Position numbers and translations under genes: made by a program
Source: Gammaproteobacteria bacterium
Lineage (GTDB): Bacteria; Pseudomonadota; Gammaproteobacteria; HTCC5015
Direction of reading: 5' to 3'
DNA: 64,000 nucleotides
Assembly (NCBI GenBank): GCA_016928055.1
Contig: JAFGLM010000023.1
Coordinates: 37,464 to 101,463 of the forward strand
The notes under the pieces: model-generated
Seen by the model: the letters and a program-made list of their open reading frames with translations, nothing else
What the model was told of the DNA's origin: nothing
Database searches by the model: none
Shown here: one piece after another, positions 15,784 through 24,857 of the stretch
Layout of the letters: each line of letters starts with the position of its first letter
Position numbering within the stretch: position 1 is the first letter of the stretch

Positions 15784-17565
15784 ATGAGCAATCTAATCAA
15801 AAAACTAAAATTCTATTTGGTACTCCCGCAAATCGAGGACTATGTAGCAGGCGAGTGCGTACGCGTTCTCTACAGCAACATGACCATGTTGCTTATCAAC
15901 ACATCCATCATCACCGCGCTGACGCTGTATGTCTTCTGGGGCACAGTCGGGAATGAGTTTCTGCTGGCCTGGGGCGTGGGAATGTTCGCGGTCATTATGA
16001 TGCGCATGATGTTGGTCTTCGTGTACACCCATATAAAACCGAGTGACAAGGAATCCTTTCGTTGGGGTAGTTACTTTGCGGCAACCTCATTTATATCAGG
16101 TTGGATTTGGTGTGCGGGCATTATCCTGTTTTGGGATCCCAGTACACTGCTGCAAAAAACCTATCTGGTCCTGGTGTTACTCGGTACTGCCGCCGGCTCC
16201 ATGTCTCTAACCTCCATATGGTCACCCGGATACTATCTATTTATCCTGCCGATGCTGACGACATTGGTAGCCTGTTTATTCCTCCAGGGCTCAACAGAAT
16301 GGATTGGAATGGGTATTCTTGGAACCGCCTACTCGATCAGTCTGCTACGCCTGGGTTTGAATAATTTCGAAAATTTCATTAAAACCCTGCGCCTGCAATC
16401 TGAAAATGTGGAATTGATCGACAAGCTACGCGAACAAAAAGACCGCGCCGAACACGCGGCCAGAGCAAAGACGCAGTTCCTTGCCTCAGCCAGCCACGAT
16501 TTACGCCAGCCGGTGCACGCGCTGGCCCTGTTCGCCGATGCTTTAAGTCATGAAGTGACGACACCGAAAGGACAAAACTTAATGACTAACTTGTCCCGTT
16601 CGGTGGAGTCGATCGACGAGTTACTGACCTCATTACTGGACATTTCAAAACTGGACGCCGGCACCGTCAAAGTTAATGCGATTGATATCGAACTGAATCC
16701 TATTTTTCAAAAAGTGATCAATGAATTCAGTGCCGAGGCGGAAAAGAAGGGTTTGACTCTGCGCGTGCGCGAAACCTGTCTTACCGTTCATAGCGATCCG
16801 GTTTTACTTGGCAATATCGTACGCAACCTGGTCAGCAACGCACTGCGTTATACCAAACAGGGTGGCATTTTAGTGGGCTGCCGTAGTCATAAGGGTGAAG
16901 CCAGCATCGAAATCTGGGATACCGGATTGGGTATTCCTGAAGCGGAACGGGAAAAAATATTCGCCGAGTTTTATCAACTGAATAATCCGGAACGTGACCG
17001 GGGTAAGGGATTGGGACTCGGGCTGGCTATCTGCCAGCGTACCTGCGAGCTGTTGCATCATCGCATAGAGGTCTATTCACGGCCACGGCGCGGTTCTGTC
17101 TTTAAGGTCAAAACACAGCTTTGCAAATTAAAGGTATCCGGTGAAACTGCGGTGCGCCCTGTACAACAGGTTGTGCTGGAAAATCCCCTGATTCTGGTCG
17201 TCGATGATGAAATCAATATTTTGAATGCCATGGATGCGGTTCTGAGTACCTGGGGCTGTGAGGTAATAACAGCCGGCTCAGGTAAAGAAGCCATTGAGAA
17301 AATAACCCATCATGCCGAACGTAGGCCGGATTTGATTATCTGTGATTACCGACTACGTGAAGGTGAAACAGGAACTGAGGTTATTTCCAAGTTACATGAA
17401 GAAATGAATCAGCAAATACCAGCAATTATTATGACCGGCGATACCGCTCCCGATAGCATCCGTCAGACGCAAGCCAGCGGTCACGCCTTACTGCATAAAC
17501 CGGTCAAGCCGATGGAATTGCAGAAAACGATTCAGGACCTGATCGGTGCCAGTCGCTCTGCCTGA
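15784..17565 (+). CDS. Membrane hybrid sensor histidine kinase with C-terminal receiver
   Basis: A 593-residue hybrid kinase. The N-terminal half has about six membrane helices between residues 30 and 195 with no sizeable periplasmic domain, so it may sense within the membrane. A coiled linker (about 200-225) leads to the HisKA domain with phospho-acceptor H238 in ASHDLRQPVHALALF. The ATPase domain has the N box NIVRNLVSNALRYT, G1 WDTGLGIP and G2 GKGLGLGLAIC. A C-terminal receiver (about 470-590) carries DDE near its start and D521 in IICDYRLREG. The HDLRQPVHAL form is typical of NahK/PleC-like hybrid kinases. Its stop is one base from that of the convergent NarL-type regulator, suggesting a pair. 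The signal sensed is unknown. Confidence 0.92.
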   Translation: MSNLIKKLKFYLVLPQIEDYVAGECVRVLYSNMTMLLINTSIITALTLYVFWGTVGNEFLLAWGVGMFAVIMMRMMLVFVYTHIKPSDKESFRWGSYFAATSFISGWIWCAGIILFWDPSTLLQKTYLVLVLLGTAAGSMSLTSIWSPGYYLFILPMLTTLVACLFLQGSTEWIGMGILGTAYSISLLRLGLNNFENFIKTLRLQSENVELIDKLREQKDRAEHAARAKTQFLASASHDLRQPVHALALFADALSHEVTTPKGQNLMTNLSRSVESIDELLTSLLDISKLDAGTVKVNAIDIELNPIFQKVINEFSAEAEKKGLTLRVRETCLTVHSDPVLLGNIVRNLVSNALRYTKQGGILVGCRSHKGEASIEIWDTGLGIPEAEREKIFAEFYQLNNPERDRGKGLGLGLAICQRTCELLHHRIEVYSRPRRGSVFKVKTQLCKLKVSGETAVRPVQQVVLENPLILVVDDEINILNAMDAVLSTWGCEVITAGSGKEAIEKITHHAERRPDLIICDYRLREGETGTEVISKLHEEMNQQIPAIIMTGDTAPDSIRQTQASGHALLHKPVKPMELQKTIQDLIGASRSA

Positions 17566-17566
17566 T

Positions 17567-18211
17567 TTAACTCAGAAGCAATAAACCCAGTTTCTCAGCT
17601 TCTCTGACGCAAGCCGTGCGATTTTTGACTTTGAAGGTGTCAAATAAAGCCTGCACATGGGTCTTCACGGTATGTTCGCTGACTCCCAGCCAATCAGCGA
17701 TGATCTTGTTCTGGTGGCCCTGCGCCATCAGATAAAGTACGTCAAGCTGTCGATCGGTTACCTTGAGCCGCAGATCATTTTCGTCACCCGGACTACGAGC
17801 TTTTTCACTGGAAACCAGCCCACGCCACTCTGCCGGTACATACAAACGGCCATCCAGTACTTCTTTTACTGCTTTGCGCAATTCGATCAAGGCGCTTGAT
17901 TTCAGCACATAGCCTTGCGCGTCAGCACGTATCATTTCCTGTGCCAGTTGAATATTCTCCGAACCGGAAACAACCAACACTGGTTGTCCGAAACCATGGC
18001 TGCGAATAATCTTGATCAATGCACGACCATCAATTTCAGGCAATCCAATGTCAAGCAAGATAAGCGCGATATCTGATTCAGATTCAAGGTAGGCCATAGC
18101 CTGTTTGGCATGGCTGGCCGACAAAACGACAGGCTCCTCAACCAGATCGCCAAGAATCAATCGCAGGCCTTCAACAAAGAGTGGATGGTCTTCGATGATG
18201 AGTATCTTCAT
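17567..18211 (-). CDS. NarL/LuxR-family response regulator
   Basis: A two-component transcription regulator, 214 residues from the chosen ATG at 18211. That ATG has a strong GGGGGAG ribosome site 8 bases before it and is where homology begins (MKILIIEDHPLFVEGLRLIL); a longer frame to 18280 adds an unrelated leader. The receiver has the E7-D8 acid pair, phospho-acceptor D54 (ILLDIGLPEIDG) and K in YVLKSSALIELRKAVKEVL. The C-terminal LuxR-type helix-turn-helix (about 145-205) reads LTDRQLDVLYLMAQGHQNKI / GVSEHTVKTHVQALF-like. It is tail-to-tail with the hybrid kinase with one base between the stops, the likely partner. Its targets are unknown. Confidence 0.92.
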   Translation of the reverse strand: MKILIIEDHPLFVEGLRLILGDLVEEPVVLSASHAKQAMAYLESESDIALILLDIGLPEIDGRALIKIIRSHGFGQPVLVVSGSENIQLAQEMIRADAQGYVLKSSALIELRKAVKEVLDGRLYVPAEWRGLVSSEKARSPGDENDLRLKVTDRQLDVLYLMAQGHQNKIIADWLGVSEHTVKTHVQALFDTFKVKNRTACVREAEKLGLLLLS

Positions 18212-18509
18212 TAACTCGCTCCCCCAGTTACTGTTCTGTTTGTTTCCGTTAGCATCGTCTGGCAATAAATTCGTTTTCATGCTCGCACTATATTAGTGCA
18301 CCAACAAGCAAGGCACCACGCCATTTCATACTTTTTGTTGATTGCCCGCAACAGTTAATTGCCAGAAGATGTGATGGCGCGTTGATGCGCAAACCCAGGG
18401 AGTTCAGGCGTACAGCGTCGGCGACATCTTTTCAGGATTTCGATATAAAAATAACAATTCGATTGGGCAGAAAGGATTCATCACCGCCGTCGCTGTGCCC
18501 CTGTTGTTG
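18212..18509. other. Intergenic region between NarL-type regulator and argS element
   Basis: About 300 bases upstream of the leftward regulator gene and before the hairpin element. It should hold the regulator's promoter. An AT-rich stretch at about 18435-18460 (GATATAAAAATAACAATTC) could serve as a rightward promoter for the hairpin RNA described next. No open reading frame with coding character is visible. Confidence 0.4.
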
Positions 18510-18572
18510 CCGCATCGTTCAATGGATCATGCCCACCCCCCTCGGACTGATCTAAAAACGATGCGGTTTTTT
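18510..18572 (+). ncRNA. Long hairpin with U-tract: possible small RNA 3' end or argS attenuator
   Basis: CCGCATCGTT (18510-18519) pairs perfectly with AACGATGCGG (18557-18566) and runs into six T (18567-18572), the shape of a Rho-independent terminator. The 37-base loop can form an inner stem (GGATCA with TGATCT, approximate) that exposes a C-rich apex, CCCACCCCCCTC. C-rich apical loops of this kind are common in small RNAs that pair with Shine-Dalgarno sequences. No gene lies on the plus strand directly upstream, so the transcript would have to start in the preceding non-coding 300 bases or be an argS leader. The argS promoter itself lies after this element, which favours a separate RNA. 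Confidence 0.45.
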
Positions 18573-18599
18573 GTCTATTAACATATCAGCCAACCAGCC

Positions 18600-18628
18600 T
18601 GCGAAGCCTTTTCGAGGCGTGCTACAAT
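18600..18628 (+). promoter_or_regulatory. Likely argS promoter (extended -10)
   Basis: TGCTACAAT ends at 18628: the -10 hexamer TACAAT (18623-18628) is preceded by TGC, an extended -10. Seventeen bases upstream is TGCGAA (18600-18605), a weak -35. A start about 7 bases downstream would give a leader of about 35 bases before the TTG chosen for argS. This also argues that the longer frame starting at 18571 is not translated. Confidence 0.5.
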
Positions 18629-18669
18629 CCGCGCTCCCGAACCATCAACACGCTCTTGACCTACTAAAC

Positions 18670-20421
18670 TTGAAAATCGAAATCGAAACACTTCTAAAGC
18701 AGGCCCTGACACATTTGTGTGCGCAAGGTGTGCTGCCCATCAATCCCGGATCGAATCCGACAGTAACTCGTAGCAAAGATCCGCAGCACGGTGAATATGC
18801 CAGCAACCTGGCCATGACGCTGGCCAAATCCGCCGGCTTGAATCCACGCGATATGGCAACTGCCATCGTTGAAGCACTACCCGCTTCCGAGGTGATAGAT
18901 CGTGTTGAAATCGCCGGTCCCGGCTTTATCAATTTCTTCTTAAATCCGGAGTCAAATACACGCGCTGTTGCGCAGATATTGGAACAGGGGAGTCAATTCG
19001 GTCTCAGTGATATCGGTAAAGGCAAAAAAATACTTATTGAATTTGTATCGGCGAATCCAACCGGTCCTCTGCATGTCGGACACGGTCGCGGTGCCGCTTA
19101 CGGCGCAGCACTGGCTGATTTGCTGGCAGCTGCCGGCTTTGAGGTCGAACGCGAATATTATGTGAATGACGCCGGCCGCCAGATGGATATCCTGGCGGTC
19201 AGCGTCTGGCTGCGCTATTTGGAACTTTGCGGCGAATCACTGCCATTCCCGGTCAATGGTTATCGCGGCAGCTATGTCAAACAAATCGCCGAAGACTTGT
19301 TCAATCAACAACAGCATCAGTTGCGGGAACCCGTACTGGAAGTTCTGGCTGATCTACCCAAAGACGAGATCGATGGTGGCGATAAGGAAATTTACATTGA
19401 CGCACTGATTCAACGCGCCCGGAAACTGCTGCAAAATCGTTACGACATCGTATTCAATATTGCATTGAATATCATCCTCGATGACATCAAGAACGATCTG
19501 GCTGAGTTTGGCGTGCATTATCAGTATTGGTTTTCAGAGCGCTCACTGGAAAAGAAATCGTTAGCCTGTCTGGAAAAATTACAGCAGGCCGGATATCTGT
19601 ATGAGAAAGACGGTGCCCTGTGGTTTCGCAGTTCTGATTTCGGGGATGAAAAAGACCGCGTTGTGCAACGCGATAACGGCCAGCCAACCTATTTTACGTC
19701 CGATATCGCCTATCATCTGGAAAAAATTGAACGCGGCTATGATCGTCTGATCGATATCTGGGGAGCTGATCATCACGGCTATATCCCACGCGTCAACGCG
19801 GCCATGCAGGCCATGGGTCTGGATGCAGGCAAACTGGATATATTGCTGGTGCAGTTTGCAATACTCTATCGCGGCAAGGAAAAAGTTTCCATGTCGACGC
19901 GCTCGGGTGAGTTTGTAACGCTGCGTGAACTGCGCCATGAAGTCGGCAATGATGCCGCGCGATTTTTTTATATTATGCGTCGTAGCGAACAGCACATGGA
20001 CTTTGACCTGGAACTGGCAAAATCACAATCGAATGACAACCCTGTTTACTATGTACAGTATGCGCATGCGCGTATTTGCAGCGTATTTCGACAACTAAAG
20101 GAAAAGAATTTTGTGTATTTGCAAGCACAAGGACTTAAGCATCTGGATCGCCTGACTGAAACACATGAAACCGCGTTAATTAAAACGCTCGGGCGTTTTC
20201 CGGAAGTGATTGAAAACTCAGCTCTAACGGCTGAGCCGCACCAGCTGACTTACTATCTGCGCGAACTGGCGAATGCTTTTCACAGTTACTACAATGCTCA
20301 TCAATTTCTGGTTGATGATGCGGATTTACGCAATGCGCGTCTGGCGCTGGTTGAGGCTTGCGGTTACGTATTACGCAATGCTTTATCAATTATCGGCGTC
20401 TCGGCACCTGAGAGTATGTAA
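18670..20421 (+). CDS. argS: Arginyl-tRNA synthetase
   Basis: Class I aminoacyl-tRNA synthetase charging tRNA-Arg. I choose TTG 18670 (583 residues; E. coli 577), since homology begins at [16 protein letters not shown] and a promoter-like sequence lies inside the longer frame that starts at 18571. The HIGH-type motif is [20 protein letters not shown] and the KMSKS-type motif is the degenerate [11 protein letters not shown], usual for Arg[19 protein letters not shown] text appears as [15 protein letters not shown] and the C-terminal anticodon-binding domain ends in [16 protein letters not shown]. The SPOR gene follows after 12 bases, as in Pseudomonas. Confidence 0.95.
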   Translation: MKIEIETLLKQALTHLCAQGVLPINPGSNPTVTRSKDPQHGEYASNLAMTLAKSAGLNPRDMATAIVEALPASEVIDRVEIAGPGFINFFLNPESNTRAVAQILEQGSQFGLSDIGKGKKILIEFVSANPTGPLHVGHGRGAAYGAALADLLAAAGFEVEREYYVNDAGRQMDILAVSVWLRYLELCGESLPFPVNGYRGSYVKQIAEDLFNQQQHQLREPVLEVLADLPKDEIDGGDKEIYIDALIQRARKLLQNRYDIVFNIALNIILDDIKNDLAEFGVHYQYWFSERSLEKKSLACLEKLQQAGYLYEKDGALWFRSSDFGDEKDRVVQRDNGQPTYFTSDIAYHLEKIERGYDRLIDIWGADHHGYIPRVNAAMQAMGLDAGKLDILLVQFAILYRGKEKVSMSTRSGEFVTLRELRHEVGNDAARFFYIMRRSEQHMDFDLELAKSQSNDNPVYYVQYAHARICSVFRQLKEKNFVYLQAQGLKHLDRLTETHETALIKTLGRFPEVIENSALTAEPHQLTYYLRELANAFHSYYNAHQFLVDDADLRNARLALVEACGYVLRNALSIIGVSAPESM

Positions 20422-20433
20422 GAGGACAAGCGA

Positions 20434-20958
20434 ATGAGTTCATCAAATTCCTATCCCGGCTGGGCCTATTTATTGGCAGGCGTAGCAATGGGTTTGTTTG
20501 TCGCTTTCCTGGTTTATTTGAAGAATCTGCCGGAGCAGAATAGACGCCTGACGGATAAGCAAAAACAGGAACAGCATTCTGCACCCACTTTTGATTTTTA
20601 CACTATTCTGCCAGAACTCGAAGTTGTTGTACCGGAACTGGAAGTATTAAAAGGCAAACAAGACAAGTCCGCACAGCCAGCAACAAATGAGAAAAGGACA
20701 GATAGCGCTGAACTCACGGGCAACGAAGCGTTTGTGTTACAGATCGGTTCATTTAAAGAAAATCAGCAAGCCGATAAACTAAAGGCATCGCTGGCGTTAA
20801 TTGGTCTGGAAGCACATATCCAAAAAGTCAGGGTGGATAACAACACCTGGCACCGAGTTCGGCTTGGTCCATTCGATAATCGAAAAACCCTTAATGCAAT
20901 CAGGCAACGCTTAAAGGAAAATGACTTGCCGGCGATTACCTTAAAAGTCAGCGGTTAA
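20434..20958 (+). CDS. SPOR-domain protein, FtsN-like
   Basis: A 174-residue bitopic inner-membrane protein. One membrane helix (about residues 8-28, WAYLLAGVAMGLFVAFLVYL) follows a short cytoplasmic end, then a periplasmic linker with FDFYTILPELEVVVPE, and a C-terminal SPOR domain (about 98-172; FVLQIGSFKENQQADKLKAS, VRLGPFDNRKTLNAIRQRL) that binds denuded glycan strands at the septum. The position directly after argS and the FDFYTILPE motif match the Pseudomonas FtsN-like gene in the priA-argS-SPOR-hslV order, so a role in activating septal peptidoglycan synthesis is likely. hslVU does not follow here. An AGAGGA ribosome site precedes the ATG. Confidence 0.85.
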   Translation: MSSSNSYPGWAYLLAGVAMGLFVAFLVYLKNLPEQNRRLTDKQKQEQHSAPTFDFYTILPELEVVVPELEVLKGKQDKSAQPATNEKRTDSAELTGNEAFVLQIGSFKENQQADKLKASLALIGLEAHIQKVRVDNNTWHRVRLGPFDNRKTLNAIRQRLKENDLPAITLKVSG

Positions 20959-20988
20959 CCGGCTATTTCCCTCTGCGGGTAGACCAAA

Positions 20989-22050
20989 ATGCAATCAACC
21001 AGCCCATCCATTCGATCCCAGTCCATACTGCTGAATGTGGCCGCCTTTGTGATCATTATCGCCGGTATGCGCGCCGCGGAAGCGATTCTGGTGCCGTTCC
21101 TGTTATCTGCTTTTATAGCGATCATCGCTGCGCCCCCGATGTTCTGGTTACAGCGGCATAAAATCCCAGCTGCGTTAGCCATTTTGATTATCATCGGCGT
21201 TATTTTCAGCCTGATGGTACTGCTGGCTACTTTTATCGGCACATCGGTGAACGATTTCAGTTCCGCTTTACCCGATTACGAAGTTCGCATTCAAAGTAAA
21301 ACTGCCGGCCTGATTGACTGGTTAAATGGTCTTGGCTTGAGTATTTCGAAACAGGAAATACTGCAATACTTTGATCCGGGCCAGGCCATGCAACTGGCTT
21401 CCAAAATCTTCAGAGGCCTGGGTAGCGTCCTTTCCAATACTTTGCTCATTATACTGACCGTCATTTTTATCCTGGCCGAAGCTTCCAGCTTCCCGCTTAA
21501 ACTGCAGACTATCCTGGGCGAAAATAACTCACTTGGTGGCTTCCAGGCATTTCTCGACAATATGCAAACTTATGTCGGCATCAAAACACTCACCAGCCTC
21601 GCTACCGGCCTGATAGTCAGCATTTTTCTGGCGATTATAGGCGTGGATTACTGGTTGCTATGGGGATTACTGGCTTTTCTGTTGAATTTTATTCCGACCA
21701 TTGGTTCGATTATTGCGGCAATCCCTGCTGTATTGCTGGCATTGGTTCAATTAGGTCCGGGGGCAGCTGCGCTGACTGCAGCTGTTTATATTTTGATCAA
21801 TACGATTATCGGTAACTTCGTTGAACCACGCTTTATGGGCAAGGGATTAGGCTTATCAACGCTGGTGGTTTTTTTATCCCTGTTATTCTGGGGTTGGGTA
21901 TTGGGGCCGGTCGGCATGCTGCTGTCCGTACCGCTCACCATGACCGCAAAAATTGCCTTAGATAGCTACGATGACACTCGTTGGTTGGCAATATTATTGG
22001 GACCGGAAAGTGCGATTCGAACTGAAACAAGCTCACAGGAAGAAACTTAG
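20989..22050 (+). CDS. AI-2E family transporter (PerM-like)
   Basis: A 353-residue polytopic membrane protein of the AI-2E/PerM family, which includes the AI-2 exporter TqsA and sodium/proton antiporters. Paired hydrophobic helices at the N-terminus (LNVAAFVIIIAGMRAAEAILVP) are followed by a soluble segment of about 100 residues and then a cluster of helices with the conserved motifs LLWGLLAFLLNFIPTIGSII and NFVEPRFMGKGLGLSTLVVF, and FWGWVLGPVGMLLSVPLT near the end. The substrate is unknown. It starts 30 bases after the SPOR gene and is probably in the same transcription unit. It converges on the metallo-beta-lactamase-fold gene. Confidence 0.92.
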   Translation: MQSTSPSIRSQSILLNVAAFVIIIAGMRAAEAILVPFLLSAFIAIIAAPPMFWLQRHKIPAALAILIIIGVIFSLMVLLATFIGTSVNDFSSALPDYEVRIQSKTAGLIDWLNGLGLSISKQEILQYFDPGQAMQLASKIFRGLGSVLSNTLLIILTVIFILAEASSFPLKLQTILGENNSLGGFQAFLDNMQTYVGIKTLTSLATGLIVSIFLAIIGVDYWLLWGLLAFLLNFIPTIGSIIAAIPAVLLALVQLGPGAAALTAAVYILINTIIGNFVEPRFMGKGLGLSTLVVFLSLLFWGWVLGPVGMLLSVPLTMTAKIALDSYDDTRWLAILLGPESAIRTETSSQEET

Positions 22051-22060
22051 AGCAACGGGC

Positions 22061-23011
22061 TCAAGCAAGTTTTTCTAGCCACATATCCAGACCCTGGGCA
22101 TTCAAATCAATATCCATTTCCAGTAATTCGCGGGCACGACTGGCGGTACATCGACTTCCGCGTGCCGCCAGACGCTCCAGGGTGTACTGCATTAATTGCT
22201 CACGTAACTGATCCACCCGATCACTCGCTTTCGTTCTCTGTGTACCAATTTGCATATACTGATTCAAATCAAAGCGTAATTGATCTGCCAGCCGTTCAAT
22301 ATCATCGACATAACCAAAATGCGTTAAGTACATGCGCTCAGGTTCAAACGCAAGTAAGTGATCCAGCGTCTGTAACCATGTTTTCGGATCAAATTGAACA
22401 GGGGTACTGGTCGGCATGATAAACGGGCCATCGGATCCATCCAGTTCAGGATAGGCAAGACCAAAGCTATCGCCGGTGAACATGCCATGACTGGCAGAAT
22501 CAAAAATGCAAAAGTGATGCTTGGCGTGACCTGGGCTATGAATAAATTTCAGTTTGCGACTACCCAGTGGTAATTCAAACTCATCCACCGCCGCGATAGC
22601 ACGATTTGCCGGTACCGGCCGCAGATCGCCAAACAAACGTTGAAATTCAATATCGCCATAAACTGAAACCGCACTGGCGTGCAGCTTGCCCGGGTCAATC
22701 ATGTGTCGCAATCCGCGTGGATGCACAATGAGTTGAGCCGTCGGTAAACGTTCAATCAATCCCCCTGCACCACCGGCATGATCAAGATGCACATGCGTTG
22801 GAATAACATAACGCACCTGCTCTGGGGCAACCTTAAGCGCCTTCAACGCCGCCAGTAATATCGGCACACTGTGATAGGTGCCGCAATCAATAAACGCCGC
22901 TTCACCTTCGTCCAGCAGCAAGTAGGATGCCGCCATTCCCCGTCGATGAATCATGCAATCGATTTCGGTGATGCCCGATCCGATATCGCGATAATGTAAT
23001 TCAGCAAGCAA
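22061..23011 (-). CDS. Metallo-beta-lactamase-fold hydrolase
   Basis: A 316-residue protein with the metallo-beta-lactamase signature HVHLDHAGGAGGLIERLP (two-metal site HxHxDH), a further histidine in HSPGHAKHHFCIFD, the aspartate in MFTGDSFGL and a last histidine in MYLTHFGYVDD. The C-terminal part (about 225-316) is helical and probably shapes the active site. The family includes thiolesterases and hydrolases of many substrates; the substrate here is unknown. The start overlaps the end of thpR by 11 bases, indicating translational coupling in a leftward operon with thpR and metX. Confidence 0.9.
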   Translation of the reverse strand: MLAELHYRDIGSGITEIDCMIHRRGMAASYLLLDEGEAAFIDCGTYHSVPILLAALKALKVAPEQVRYVIPTHVHLDHAGGAGGLIERLPTAQLIVHPRGLRHMIDPGKLHASAVSVYGDIEFQRLFGDLRPVPANRAIAAVDEFELPLGSRKLKFIHSPGHAKHHFCIFDSASHGMFTGDSFGLAYPELDGSDGPFIMPTSTPVQFDPKTWLQTLDHLLAFEPERMYLTHFGYVDDIERLADQLRFDLNQYMQIGTQRTKASDRVDQLREQLMQYTLERLAARGSRCTASRARELLEMDIDLNAQGLDMWLEKLA

Positions 23012-23543
23012 ATTTGTACTCCTTCAATATCCGGTAGCAAACACCTGTTTGCTGCAGTAATGATTGTGCAAGCACAAACCCGATGATATTCCAACTTACA
23101 GGCTTAAAGTCGGGCAGTGTCGCAAGCGGTCTGGCTTTACGCATCAGAGTGACATGCGGCTTGAAGGGTCTGGTTTCGGATTTATAACCGCAATGGCGCA
23201 AAGTTTTATTCAAATTCTTCACCAAAGCAAGCAATGCCGCTGGCGTGTGATCGCTGCCCAACCATAGCACCCGGGTACGCGCGAAATATCCCAGACGATC
23301 CAACGCTAACGCAAATGGCTCTGAAATAACATCCTCTGCCGCCCGGGTAAATACCTGCAACTGCATCTGATCAATCTCACCGATAAAACATAATGTGAGA
23401 TGCAAATTTTCCGCCCCAATCAGGCGACCCTGATTATCAGGTAGTTGTTTGCTGATTTTGAACAAGCGCGAACGTGTCGCAACATTCGGCCATAACGCGA
23501 AGAACACTCTTGCATTCTTAGTGGTGGCAGTTTTTTCCGGCAC
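23001..23543 (-). CDS. thpR: RNA 2',3'-cyclic phosphodiesterase ThpR
   Basis: A 2H phosphoesterase of 180 residues, opening RNA 2',3'-cyclic phosphates to 2'-phosphates; the E. coli enzyme also has 2'-5' RNA ligase activity. The two HxTx motifs are HLTLCFIG and HVTLMRKAR, separated by the usual distance. The start VFFALWPNVATRSRL matches the family's 'FxAlxPp' opening. It lies 12 bases after metX and overlaps the next gene by 11 bases, so it is the middle gene of a metX-thpR-hydrolase unit. Confidence 0.93.
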   Translation of the reverse strand: MPEKTATTKNARVFFALWPNVATRSRLFKISKQLPDNQGRLIGAENLHLTLCFIGEIDQMQLQVFTRAAEDVISEPFALALDRLGYFARTRVLWLGSDHTPAALLALVKNLNKTLRHCGYKSETRPFKPHVTLMRKARPLATLPDFKPVSWNIIGFVLAQSLLQQTGVCYRILKEYKFAC

Positions 23544-23555
23544 CGTTGCTACAGC

Positions 23556-24758
23556 TCAGTTGGCGTAAGGATCGCGACTACTGGATTCCAGCGCGATACT
23601 GGTTTTTTGAAAAAATCCTTCGACTACCGGAGAAAAATGTTCCTTGTCGATCAGAAAGGAGTCGTGGCCATTAATCGAATTCAGATAATGAAAATCAACT
23701 GCTCGCCCGGCTTTTTTCAAACCCTCAGCGATTTCAATTTGTTGCTCAATTGGAAAGAGAATGTCGGTTTCTACGCCAATAATCAAAGATCGTTTGGCAA
23801 GAATTCTGGCCAGCCCCGCGTTAACGGTACCGCCGTGCTCAGCCACATCAAATAAATCCATGGCCCGCGACAAATACAAATAGCTGTTGGCATCAAACAC
23901 TTCAGCAAATTTTCGCGCGTTGTAATCAAGGTAAGATTCAATTTCAAACTCAATACCGAACGCCGTCTCCTGCTTGCGCTCGGTCGGTACCTTGGCGCGA
24001 TTAAATCGCTGCAACCATTCTTCTGATGCACGATACGACAGCAAGCCCAGCTTGCGTGCGGTCAACATACCCTGCACAGGTTCGGCTTCCTGCTTATAAA
24101 ACCCGCTCTGCCAGATCGGATCATTACGAACGATTTCACGTTGCAAAGATCGGATTGCAATTGTAAAAGGCAGCGCGCGTGTCGCTGATGAAATTGAAAC
24201 TAAATAATCGAGTTCATCAGGATACTGCAGGGCATAAGCCAACGCCGTCATTCCACCCATTGAGGCACCCACGACGGCATGTAAATGATCTATACCCAGT
24301 TCGTGCAAGGCGTGGTGCCCGGCTTTGGCGATATCTTCGATGGTCAGTTCGGGAAAATCCAGGCCATAGGGTTTACCGGTCTCAGTATTGATTGAAGAGG
24401 GTCCGGTGGAACCAAAGCAACCACCAAGCGAATTCACGCAAACGACGAAAAATCGATTGGTATCAATCGGCTTGCCGGGACCGATCATATATTCCCACCA
24501 GCCGGGAGTCGGGTCCTCGACAGAAGAACAGGCGTGCGCACCAGGTGATAAACCGGTAAAAATCAGTACCGCGTTGTCCTGGTTCAGGCTGAGCTCGCCC
24601 CAGGATTCATAAGCAATCTGCACGTTACGCAAATGCCCGCCGCGACGCAAAACAAATTCGGTTGAACCGTAGTCACCAAACAAACTTACCAGTTTGGTGG
24701 CCGGCGGAATAATGCGCTTGCGTTGCAACACTTGGTCAGGTTTTCTTGATTTTTGCAT
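23556..24758 (-). CDS. metX: Homoserine O-acyltransferase (MetX type)
   Basis: Alpha/beta-hydrolase enzyme acylating homoserine, the first committed step of methionine synthesis. The 400-residue protein is full length. It has the entry LSPGAHACSS, the nucleophile elbow GASMGGMTALAYALQYP, and the D/H of the triad in VETDILFPIEQQ and INGHDSFLID. The segment NSLGGCFGSTGPSSI resembles the gammaproteobacterial enzymes assigned as succinyl- rather than acetyl-transferases, but I cannot decide the acyl donor by eye. It begins a leftward unit with thpR. I saw no SAM riboswitch in the 100 bases upstream. Confidence 0.93.
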   Translation of the reverse strand: MQKSRKPDQVLQRKRIIPPATKLVSLFGDYGSTEFVLRRGGHLRNVQIAYESWGELSLNQDNAVLIFTGLSPGAHACSSVEDPTPGWWEYMIGPGKPIDTNRFFVVCVNSLGGCFGSTGPSSINTETGKPYGLDFPELTIEDIAKAGHHALHELGIDHLHAVVGASMGGMTALAYALQYPDELDYLVSISSATRALPFTIAIRSLQREIVRNDPIWQSGFYKQEAEPVQGMLTARKLGLLSYRASEEWLQRFNRAKVPTERKQETAFGIEFEIESYLDYNARKFAEVFDANSYLYLSRAMDLFDVAEHGGTVNAGLARILAKRSLIIGVETDILFPIEQQIEIAEGLKKAGRAVDFHYLNSINGHDSFLIDKEHFSPVVEGFFQKTSIALESSSRDPYAN

Positions 24759-24857
24759 CTTATCTAAATCTGAAATATTGGCTGGTAGTATCGCAGAGGC
24801 TGTAAAAACCTGGCAATCTGCATTTATCCTGAAATATACGCGATTTTTTAGGGTCGG

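Noticed and set aside
24759..24857. Possible SAM riboswitch before metX
   Set aside because: No SAM-I or SAM-II like stem pattern is visible in the 100-base upstream gap.
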